From Zoogloeaceae bacterium (GTDB lineage Bacteria; Pseudomonadota; Gammaproteobacteria; Burkholderiales; Rhodocyclaceae), in contig JAIRLE010000114.1 of assembly GCA_031259605.1 (NCBI GenBank), positions 1 through 7,222 of the forward strand: a stretch of DNA of 7,222 bases. Reading direction: 5' to 3'. The notes beneath the pieces were generated by a model. It was given only the letters and a program-made list of their open reading frames with translations. It was not told the DNA's origin and ran no database searches. The translations under genes and the position numbers were made by a program. How positions within the stretch are numbered: position 1 is the stretch's first letter; the number at the start of each line of letters is the position of its first letter. Below, piece after piece: positions 1-6,400 of this stretch.

Positions 1-150
1 TCGGCGGCGCTGCGCGCCGGATGGAAGGAACTGGATTGCCACGTCGATGCGCTCCTCGCAATGACGAGTTCTTCCAACGGGACGCCTGTCCGTGCCCCAC
101 CGCCAGAAAATCAGCGTCGCTTCGCTCCGTATGGAAGGACACCCTCTCCC

Positions 151-164
151 GCCCCTGACGGGGC
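151..164. repeat. Small G/C hairpin inside left repeat
   Basis: GCCCC at 151-155 pairs perfectly with GGGGC at 160-164 around a TGAC loop. It lies directly before the larger hairpin at 166-189 and is part of the same repeat composite. No T-tract follows, so an intrinsic terminator role is not supported. Confidence 0.55.
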
Positions 165-165
165 A

Positions 166-189
166 CCCTCCCCCGCAAGCGGGGGAGGG
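166..189. repeat. Perfect 24-nt palindromic hairpin (C-run/G-run)
   Basis: CCCTCCCCCGC at 166-176 is perfectly complementary to GCGGGGGAGGG at 179-189, with AA at the centre. The stem is therefore 10-11 bp and almost all G-C. A related hairpin followed by the same GGAATCCATCG motif occurs in inverted orientation at the other end of the window (7161-7198), so this is a dispersed module and not a gene-specific structure. Such an element could stabilise or terminate transcripts, but nothing in the sequence settles that. Confidence 0.65.
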
Positions 190-348
190 AAGGAATCCAT
201 CGGACGGGGGGGAGTCCATCGGAAGATCTCGCCATTACGCCCCCCCACCATCGCGAAAGCCTCCCCCGCCCTCGTCATTGCGAGGAGCGCAGCGACGTGG
301 CAATCCAGTTCGTTTCATGCGGAGCGCAGCGACGCCGATTTGACATGA

Positions 349-391
349 CTTTCGGGCGCGAAAGCCCCGCATCCGGGGCCTGCCGTCTTTT
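349..391 (+). terminator. Tandem GC hairpins with a weak T-run, possible terminator
   Basis: Two perfect 6-bp hairpins adjoin and share base 364. The first is CTTTCG-GGCG-CGAAAG (349-364). The second is GCCCCG-CATC-CGGGGC (364-379). A weak T-rich stretch (TCTTTT, 386-391) follows 6 nt later. This could be the intrinsic terminator of a gene lying left of the window, insulating the pilus operon from read-through. The gap between stem and T-run is longer than in a textbook terminator, and a repeat composite lies just upstream, so the call is tentative. Confidence 0.35.
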
Positions 392-463
392 CATGCCGAT
401 CATCGCGCCCGCCCGCCCTTCCGTCGAAGCCGCCCTCCAGTTCGTCGTATGCATCTACTATCC

Positions 464-510
464 TTGAAACAAATAGTTGCATTAAGCAACAATTGCATTG
501 ATAAATAATT
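464..510 (+). promoter_or_regulatory. AT-rich promoter/operator candidate of the pilus operon
   Basis: This is the only clearly AT-rich stretch upstream of the first gene, sitting 63-109 nt before its start. It contains the inverted repeat GTTGC-ATTAA-GCAAC (476-490) and a second copy of TTGCATT (477-483 and 493-499, 16 bp apart), giving three TTGC/GCAA half-sites in a row. One possible sigma-70 pair is TTGCAT (477-482) as -35 and GATAAA (500-505) as -10, with a 17-bp spacer. TTGAAA at 464-469 is a better -35 match but has no well-placed -10. A regulator binding the half-sites would overlap this promoter. The elements are visible in the sequence; their use is inferred. Confidence 0.45.
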
Positions 511-572
511 TGCCGCGCAGCAGCGCCCCCTGCTTTCCGGTATCCCGGATAAATTGCACGGAAGATAAAAGC

Positions 573-1094
573 ATGGACATGAGCAATCACTGCGGTTTCA
601 CACTGTATGAACTGCTGATAACCCTCGTCATCATTGCAATCCTGACAACCATGGCGGTTCCCGGCTTTGGCGCGCTGATACAAAGGAACCGGGTCGCCAG
701 CGCCGCCATCGACGTCGCCATCTCCATTACATATGCGCGCGGCGAGGCGATCCGGCGCGGGCGCGGGGTGGCGGTATGCCCCGCGGCCACGGGATTGCAG
801 GACGGATGGACGATTGAAGCCGGGCCGCCGGGCGGCGCTCTTCCCACATGCGGCGACTCCGTCAACACGACATTGCTCCAGCATGAGGCATTGAAGCAGG
901 TGGCATCCCCTCCGGCGGAGCCGCCATTCCCGGCGGTCCAGTTGAGCATCAACCGGCAGGGCGTCTCCGACAGCGCGTGGACATCCATTGCCTTCCAGGC
1001 CGCCGGCTGTACCGCGGGCGCGGAAGGCATGCGCAGAACCCTGACGATCACGCAATTGCTGGAAGTGGATTCAGTCACAGGCCCATGTTCATGA
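573..1094 (+). CDS. fimT: FimT/GspH-type minor pilin of the type IV pilus
   Basis: The product is a 173-residue prepilin, probably exported and processed by the PilD prepilin peptidase and assembled into the pilus-tip priming complex. It has a short leader (residues 1-8) ending in Gly8, then the canonical F-T-L-Y-E start of the mature helix with Glu13 at +5, and a hydrophobic segment to about residue 29. The soluble domain carries the FimT/GspH signature Y-A-R-G-E-A-I-R-R (54-62), leading to V-A-V-C-P (66-70), and a Gly-Trp pair at 78-79. Cysteines are at 69, 93, 146 and 172. ATG 573 is preceded by GGAAG (560-564, 8-nt spacing). An in-frame TTG at 498 lies in the promoter-like region and would give a 33-residue leader, so it is rejected; ATG 579 is a possible alternative. 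It is the first gene of the operon, 49 nt before pilV. It could equally be named fimU or pilH, depending on lineage convention. Confidence 0.9.
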   Translation: MDMSNHCGFTLYELLITLVIIAILTTMAVPGFGALIQRNRVASAAIDVAISITYARGEAIRRGRGVAVCPAATGLQDGWTIEAGPPGGALPTCGDSVNTTLLQHEALKQVASPPAEPPFPAVQLSINRQGVSDSAWTSIAFQAAGCTAGAEGMRRTLTITQLLEVDSVTGPCS

Positions 1095-1143
1095 TCTCCA
1101 ATCATTCGACCGCATATATCCATACAGAATCAGGAGAGTTTCC

Positions 1144-1707
1144 ATGCGCGCCAGGAAAAATTGCATCCAGCGAGAGGGTTTCACCATGATCGAGGTGCTG
1201 GTCACCCTCGTGATCCTGTCCCTGGGGTTGCTGGGACTGGCGGGCTTGCAGATTTCGTCGCTCAAGATGAGCCAGTCCGCCGGAGCGCGTTCCGTGGCGT
1301 CGCAATACGCTTACGCGATACTCGACAAGATCAGGAGTGGCGGGGAGGACGCTCATCATTATGCTTGCGGCGTCTTCGGAACATCTTCCTGTACAGGTCT
1401 TCCCTCCAATGTCGATAACGACATCGGGATCTTCCTGAATCAGATCAGGGGCGAAACGGACGCGGGAACGTTTGGCTCGTTACCAAACGCAACGGTGAAG
1501 GTTTATCGCAGAAGCAATGCAAATATTCCCCCAGATTGCCGCGCCGAAACCGCCGGCCATATCCCGACCGGAGCGGCATTGAACCCCGCCGATGTATTCG
1601 TCGTTTGCATCGCATGGGACCGGGGGCGGGACAGTCGTTTGGGAATAGGCGACGCCCCTCTCGATCCAGTAGACCAGATCGTCTGGAGCGCGGGAAGGTT
1701 ATGGTGA
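1144..1707 (+). CDS. pilV: Minor pilin PilV
   Basis: This is a 187-residue type IV prepilin of the PilV family, one of the minor pilins that prime assembly and connect PilY1 to the shaft. A basic 12-residue leader ends at Gly12. It is followed by F-T-M-I-E with Glu17 at +5, and by a hydrophobic helix that includes the PilV hallmark G-L-L-G-L-A-G-L-Q (28-36). The next segment (about 46-64, A-G-A-R-S-V-A-S-Q-Y-A-Y-A-I-L-D-K-I-R) is the usual amphipathic continuation. Mature-domain cysteines in Y-A-C-G (75) and S-S-C-T (83), plus two later ones, may form disulfides. The ATG at 1144 has a strong AGGAG (1132-1136) at 7-nt spacing. Its last codons overlap the earliest possible pilW starts (ATG 1701, GTG 1704), suggesting translational coupling. 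Length and C-terminal W-S-A-G-R-L-W look complete. Confidence 0.92.
   Translation: MRARKNCIQREGFTMIEVLVTLVILSLGLLGLAGLQISSLKMSQSAGARSVASQYAYAILDKIRSGGEDAHHYACGVFGTSSCTGLPSNVDNDIGIFLNQIRGETDAGTFGSLPNATVKVYRRSNANIPPDCRAETAGHIPTGAALNPADVFVVCIAWDRGRDSRLGIGDAPLDPVDQIVWSAGRLW
1692..1707 (+). promoter_or_regulatory. Shine-Dalgarno and overlapping pilV stop/pilW start
   Basis: GGGAAGG (1692-1698) lies just before ATG 1701 and GTG 1704, both in frame with pilW and overlapping the pilV stop TGA (1705-1707). The spacing is only 2 nt to the ATG, which is too short, but 5 nt to the GTG, which is workable. The alternative start ATG 1752 has only a weak GGA about 12 nt upstream. This site therefore either starts pilW with a long leader or lets ribosomes re-initiate after pilV. 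Confidence 0.45.
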
Positions 1708-1751
1708 GGGTAAGGATAAGAGTCATCGAAACGAATGGATGGTTTCCGGCC

Positions 1752-2762
1752 ATGAGAAAGATCATATCAGGCAAAAAACCGGTTTCCCCGCGCGCGAACG
1801 AAGGCGGCACGACCATCATCGAGTTTCTGGTGGCATCGGCTATCGGTCTGTTCGTATCGAGCGTGGTGGGCTATGCCTATATCGCCAACAAGGAGTCATG
1901 GAATTTCAATGTCCAGGAATCGCGCCTCCAGGATCGCGGGCGCTATATCACGAATCTGTTGAATGCGGATTTGCGCCTGGCGGGCTTCAGGGGATGTGTG
2001 CGGAAAAACGAGATTCTCACGATACCGCCGACAGGATTCGCGGTGACCGATTTGCAGGACAGGCTGCGAGATGGCGTCCGCGCGGCGGAAAGCGGCGAGC
2101 ATACAACGGCCCTCAATGTTTTCGCGCCTGTCGAAGGCGGGAATTTCAGGCTGGCCGCGGCCTTGCCCCAAGGCTCGGAAAATCCGGCGCTCGCCGCCAC
2201 TCCGTCGTCGCCCGCGATGATTACCGAAAGACATGTCGATCCTTCCAGCAATGCCGTGGTCAATGCCGTGTCCTTCGTATTGATCGACGATTGCACGAAC
2301 GCGGCGGAATTTGCCCGTGCAACCGTCGATCCCGGCACGGGAAACATTACTGTCCACGGCGCCACGGGGGTCGAGCACGATCATTACACCATAGTGACGT
2401 GGTACAACTGGGGCGGAGCGAACGGAGAAAACGGCATCGGCTACAGTTTCGACCCCGACGCCAGGAAATTATGGCGCAACGGGCAATTACTGGCCGATAA
2501 CGTGGAGTCCTTCCGTGTGTGCCTTGGAATAGATTCGGATGGCAATAACGTGGTGGACAGGCTCGATTTCGGGACAAGCAATTTCACACAGACACTTTCC
2601 GTCCATATTGATCTCGTGTTGGCATCCTCATTGCCTGTCCTGGATCAGCCAGGCATGGCATCGTTCAATCTCTGTGACTCATATAGGTGGACATCCGCCG
2701 CTGACCGCCGTTTGCGCAGGCTATCCAGCACTTCTGTCACGTTACGCAACAAACTACGATAA
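1752..2762 (+). CDS. pilW: Minor pilin PilW (neisserial PilJ-like)
   Basis: From ATG 1752 the product has 336 residues. A basic 19-residue leader ends in Gly18-Gly19, followed by T-T-I-I-E-F-L-V-A with Glu24 at +5 and a hydrophobic helix to about residue 43. The first mature residue would be Thr instead of the usual Phe or Met. The next segment, E-S-R-L-Q-D-R-G-R-Y (56-65) through L-R-L-A-G-F-R-G-C (74-82), is a strong PilW/PilJ family signature, and the C-terminus (321-336, L-R-R-L-S-S-T-S-V-T-L-R-N-K-L-R) matches the family's conserved end. PilW is a large minor pilin of the tip-priming complex with PilV, PilX and PilY1. Start choice: ATG 1701 or GTG 1704 would overlap pilV and give leaders of 35-36 residues. 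ATG 1752 gives the more usual leader length and is preferred, though its ribosome binding site is weak. pilX follows after 13 nt. Confidence 0.88.
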   Translation: MRKIISGKKPVSPRANEGGTTIIEFLVASAIGLFVSSVVGYAYIANKESWNFNVQESRLQDRGRYITNLLNADLRLAGFRGCVRKNEILTIPPTGFAVTDLQDRLRDGVRAAESGEHTTALNVFAPVEGGNFRLAAALPQGSENPALAATPSSPAMITERHVDPSSNAVVNAVSFVLIDDCTNAAEFARATVDPGTGNITVHGATGVEHDHYTIVTWYNWGGANGENGIGYSFDPDARKLWRNGQLLADNVESFRVCLGIDSDGNNVVDRLDFGTSNFTQTLSVHIDLVLASSLPVLDQPGMASFNLCDSYRWTSAADRRLRRLSSTSVTLRNKLR

Positions 2763-2775
2763 AGGGGAGTGAAAA

Positions 2776-3393
2776 ATGCATCGAGAAACGTACTATCGCA
2801 AAACCGGAATTCCAATGCGCGCGCGTCGCGAAAAAGGCGTGGTTCTGGTCATGGGCCTGATCCTGTTGATCATGGTCATGATGCTGGGCGTGGCCGCAAT
2901 AAGGACAATCACGCTGCAAGAGCGGCTGGCGGGCGCTTCCGTTGATTACAATAATGCTTTCCAGGCGGCCGAAACGGCGCTCAGGGCCGGCGAGGCAACC
3001 ATCAAGGCCGCCGCCGCCACGGATATCGCACGCTTCTACAAACGCGAAAGCGCCTCGCTTTCCGCGCCGGATATTGTCGATCTGGCACAGGGATTCTCTT
3101 ACTGGAAAGACCACATTCCCATCTGTGGCACCACACTCGCCCCTTGCGCCACGGTATATCCTTTATATGGCAGCGGCGACCCCCGGAATCCGCGATTCAT
3201 CATCGAAAAGCAAGGCTCCATTCCTGGCGGCAGTGACACTGCCGGAGTGACTATCGCCGCCTCCGGCAGCGGCGGCGGCAGCCCTCCGGGAGGCGGCGCT
3301 ATTTACAAAATCACCGCAATAGGCTGGGGAATACAGATGGATGCGGACATTCCCGTCAGTGACGTCGTCCTCCAGACCACATATACCCGTTGA
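2776..3393 (+). CDS. pilX: Minor pilin PilX
   Basis: This 205-residue protein has the PilX N-terminal domain. A basic leader ends at Gly21 (R-R-E-K-G), followed by V-V-L-V-M-G and a long hydrophobic helix. It then shows the family signatures T-I-T-L-Q-E-R-L-A-G (44-53) and A-F-Q-A-A-E-T-A-L-R-A-G-E (61-73). The position that is Glu in most pilins (+5) is Met26. Such a subunit cannot neutralise the N-terminus of a neighbour above it, consistent with a place at the top of the minor-pilin complex, next to PilY1. Cys117 and Cys124 could form a small disulfide loop. A Gly/Ser/Pro stretch (163-174) precedes the conserved end I-Y-K-I-T-A-I-G-W-G ... V-V-L-Q-T-T-Y. ATG 2776 has a strong AGGGGAG (2763-2769) at 6-nt spacing; an in-frame ATG at 2815 lacks one. 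pilY1 begins 24 nt downstream. Confidence 0.92.
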   Translation: MHRETYYRKTGIPMRARREKGVVLVMGLILLIMVMMLGVAAIRTITLQERLAGASVDYNNAFQAAETALRAGEATIKAAAATDIARFYKRESASLSAPDIVDLAQGFSYWKDHIPICGTTLAPCATVYPLYGSGDPRNPRFIIEKQGSIPGGSDTAGVTIAASGSGGGSPPGGGAIYKITAIGWGIQMDADIPVSDVVLQTTYTR

Positions 3394-3417
3394 CCATTTC
3401 ATTTCCAGGGAAAAATC

Positions 3418-6400
3418 ATGAAAACCACGATCCGGCAATACTTCCCGAGCTTTCCTTCGCGCATCCGCCCCCTGGTCTATGCCATGGCGGCGGCTTTGTC
3501 GGCGGGCAGCGGCGCCGCCCTGGCGGCGGATGCGTTCAGCCTCGCCCAGGAGCCGATAACATCGGGCAAGGGCGTCGCCCCCAATCTGTTATACATTCAC
3601 GATAACTCCGGGTCGATGTATTGCTCGTTCATGCCGGATCTGGAAAGAATGCCGGGAAGTCCGTCATCCTTCGCCGCCGCGGACGGGTTCATTTGCTCGG
3701 GCGTCAGTTCCACTGCTTGCAGCAGTGGCCGTCCAGTCCTGACCGAGGCTCAATCCATACGGCTCAGATCGCCCCAGGTCAATAAGATATATTATGACCC
3801 CGCCGTATCCTATCCTCCCCCGCCGGCGCCTCCGGGCGTCGCCATCATCGGAGCGAATGGCGTCCCCATAACCGATGGCACGCTCGGCAACGCGGATTTC
3901 AACAAAGCCTGGTTCGATGGTTATGATATCGACGGAAGGAATTTGTCGGGAAACTATGTCACGGCGGTTACCAGCAGGGGTAACGACACCGTCCCGCGGC
4001 AAATCAACCTCGACACGAATTACAGGGCGACTTACCACGTCGCCAAGCGCAATACCGGCTACGCTGTAATGGGCGAATACCTGCCATATCAAGGGGACGC
4101 TGGCGGCAAGGCGCATTACTATCAGTGCAATAACGACAGTCTGAAGACCCAGAATAGTTGCACCCTCAAGTTCGTTCCCGATGAACAAAAACAAAATTTC
4201 GCCAATTGGTATTCTTATTACCGGACGCGCAATTATGTCGCCAGGGCGGGCGTCGCCAGGGCTTTCAACGAAGTGGGCGATGAATTCCGTCTTGGATGGG
4301 GAAGACTCAATACTTCCAATAACACTTCCACTAACGCTGTCGTAGAAGGAGTCCGGCCTTTCGACCAAGCGCGCAAGCAACGATTTTTCAAATGGTTGTA
4401 CGATAATAATACTTGGCCGGGCGGCGGCACGCCATTGCGGAAGGCGCTGGATGACGCGGGGCAATATTACGCCACGAAACTGGAACCCTGGCGGAATGAC
4501 CCCGCATCCTCATCGAGCGGGATGAGTGGCGCCGAGTGCCGGAGGAGTTTTACCATATTGATGACGGACGGCTACTGGAACGTCGGGGGAGCGCTCATTG
4601 CGACAGGAAACGTCGACGGCCTCGCCGATACGTATACCACGCCCCAGGACGCGAATGGCCAGACATACAAATGGAGCAAAAAACCTTTCAGGGACACTAC
4701 GTCCAATACATTGGCGGATGTCGCCATGTATTACTGGATAAACGATCTGTTGCCGTCCGTCGCCAACAAAGTCATACCGACATCGGGCGATCCGGCTTTC
4801 TGGCAGCACATGACGACCTATACCATAGGCTTGGGAGTCGCGCCGGAACATGTGAATGAAAACGATGTCTGGGAAGCGCGCGCCACGGAACTGAACATAA
4901 ATACCGCCCGGGCGCCAAACCCCGGCTGGGTCGCCGCTTCCGATACCGCGAACCAGATCGACGATTTGCTCCACGCCGCGGTCAACGGACATGGCGGCTT
5001 TGCTTCGGCGAAGAACCCGGAGGATTTCACCTCCTCCATGAAAACCTTCCTCGATCAGATAAAGGGCACAACCCCGATCGCGCCAGTAACCGCAGCCAGC
5101 GGCGAATTGCGTTCGAGCAGTTTCCTCTACGAAGCGACCTATCAGACAGACTGGACGGGCAGACTGAGCGGCTATCCACTGTGCTTGCAGTCGGAAGTCG
5201 GCGTCATCCCGGGCTGCGACGCGCCGGGCAAGAGAGCAAGCTCCGCGACCTGGCACGCCAGCATTCCGGCGACAGATCGCAAAATCTACCTTTGCGGCCG
5301 CGGCAATACAACCGCCGCCTGCACGCCCGTGTTGACCGATTCCGATGTGCCGTCCGTCCCCAATTGGCCGCCAACGGTAAACGCGGCCCAATGGAGCAGG
5401 TTGCGCGCCAATTTCCATCGTGACAATGGCAACATCCTGGGCGATATCATCAATTCCAGGCCGCTGTACGTGGAGAACGAAGACAAAGGCTGCGGTTCAT
5501 GGCGCAGTCTCGGCAGCGCGGAGCGCGCCGCCTATGACGACAAGCTCAAAACCCGCACCCGGCCCGCCATGATCTATGTGGGTTCCAACGATGGCATGCT
5601 GCATGCGTTCAAAGCCGCGACAGCGGCGCACCGCACGACTTCCGGGAACGGAGAAGAACTATTCGCCTATATTCCGAAGGCCGTATTCGGCAATCTGCCG
5701 GAATTGTTCAAGCCGAATTACGTGCATCGTTTCTTTGTAGACGGTTCTCCCAACGCCTCCGATGCCAACCTCGGCGCCGCGAGCAATCCTGATTGGCGTA
5801 CTGTGCTGGTAGGTTCGACCGGCGCGGGCGGTAAAGGCTATTTTGCCCTGGATGTGGAAAATCCCGCCAATCCCGGAATACTGTGGGAAGCCGGCCCCGA
5901 CGTGAATGATTTTGCCAATCTCGGCGCGACTTTTGGGCGAGCCTCGATCGTGCGCATGCAAAGCGGTCATTGGGTGGCGATCTTCGGCAATGGCTATAAC
6001 GCCGCCGACAACAAGGCGCACCTCTATATCGCCGATCTGAAAACCGGCGCGCGGCTCGCGGATATTACGCTCGACAATGCAGCGGATGGCGACAAGCCCA
6101 ATGGCCTTTCCACGCCACTGGCCGCGGATAAAGACCGCGACGGCAGCGTGGACACGGTATACGCCGGGGACATGCTCGGCAATCTGTGGAAAATAGATTT
6201 GAGCGCCGCCACTCCGGGCAATTGGCCGGGCACGGTCACGACCCCGCTGTTCAAGGCGGTCAGGGGCGGCGACAGACAACCCATTTATGCCAGCCCGGAT
6301 GCGATGCTGCACCCCCGGGGCGCCAATGGCGAAGTATTGGTCTTTTTCGGCACGGGCAAGTTTTTCGAGAAATCGGACGATGATAGTGAACACGATGATC

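Larger units (their letters stand above)
1..338. repeat. Gene-free composite repeat with 68-bp inverted arms
   Basis: The left arm (1-68) and right arm (271-338) are reverse complements with about 6 mismatches in 68 positions, enclosing about 200 bp. Each arm has two modules. Module A (about 1-29) contains a small hairpin, CGGCGC-TGC-GCGCCG at 5-19. Module B (about 31-68) reads CTGGATTGCC...TCGCAATGACGAG and has its own ATTGC/GCAAT inverted ends (35-39 and 58-62). Module A recurs alone at 111-139 (24 of 29 matching 1-29). The interior also holds G/C-run hairpins and a 9-bp direct repeat TCCATCGGA at 196-204 and 215-223. Module B resembles, from memory, the dispersed palindromic repeats (ATTGCGAGGAGCGCAGCGA type) seen between genes in many bacterial genomes. 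No credible protein-coding gene lies here, and no transposase is present, so this is a non-autonomous or REP/MITE-like element rather than an insertion sequence. The element may extend left of the window. Confidence 0.75.

Noticed and set aside
1..338. CRISPR array or insertion sequence
   Set aside because: Repeats are few, irregularly spaced and in both orientations with no uniform spacers, and there is no transposase gene.
61..348. Small + strand open frames in the left repeat region
   Set aside because: They translate repeat DNA and hairpins into Pro/Ser/Arg-rich low-complexity peptides; no ribosome site and no family resemblance.
440..510. Sigma-54 promoter upstream of the operon
   Set aside because: TTGC elements suggestive of a -12 box occur, but no GG dinucleotide lies at the right distance upstream for a -24 box.
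498..572. N-terminal extension of the fimT-like gene from TTG 498
   Set aside because: It would place the start within the AT-rich promoter-like island and give a 33-residue leader. ATG 573 has a good Shine-Dalgarno and a normal 8-residue leader.
339..572. Cyclic-di-GMP riboswitch ahead of the pilus genes
   Set aside because: Such riboswitches precede pilus genes in some bacteria, but I see no conserved core or paired architecture here, only small simple hairpins.
315..1055. Minus-strand open frame of 246 codons over the first gene and its upstream region
   Set aside because: It runs through the repeat arm, the hairpins and the promoter-like island as well as antisense to the fimT-like gene. 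The composition is Arg/Gly/Ala-rich with no domain.
4510..5418. Minus-strand open frame of 302 codons
   Set aside because: Antisense shadow of pilY1, with no credible ribosome site and no recognisable motif.
6268..6282. RGD integrin-binding motif in PilY1, as known from Pseudomonas aeruginosa
   Set aside because: The sequence reads R-G-G-D, not R-G-D, and no true RGD occurs in the protein.
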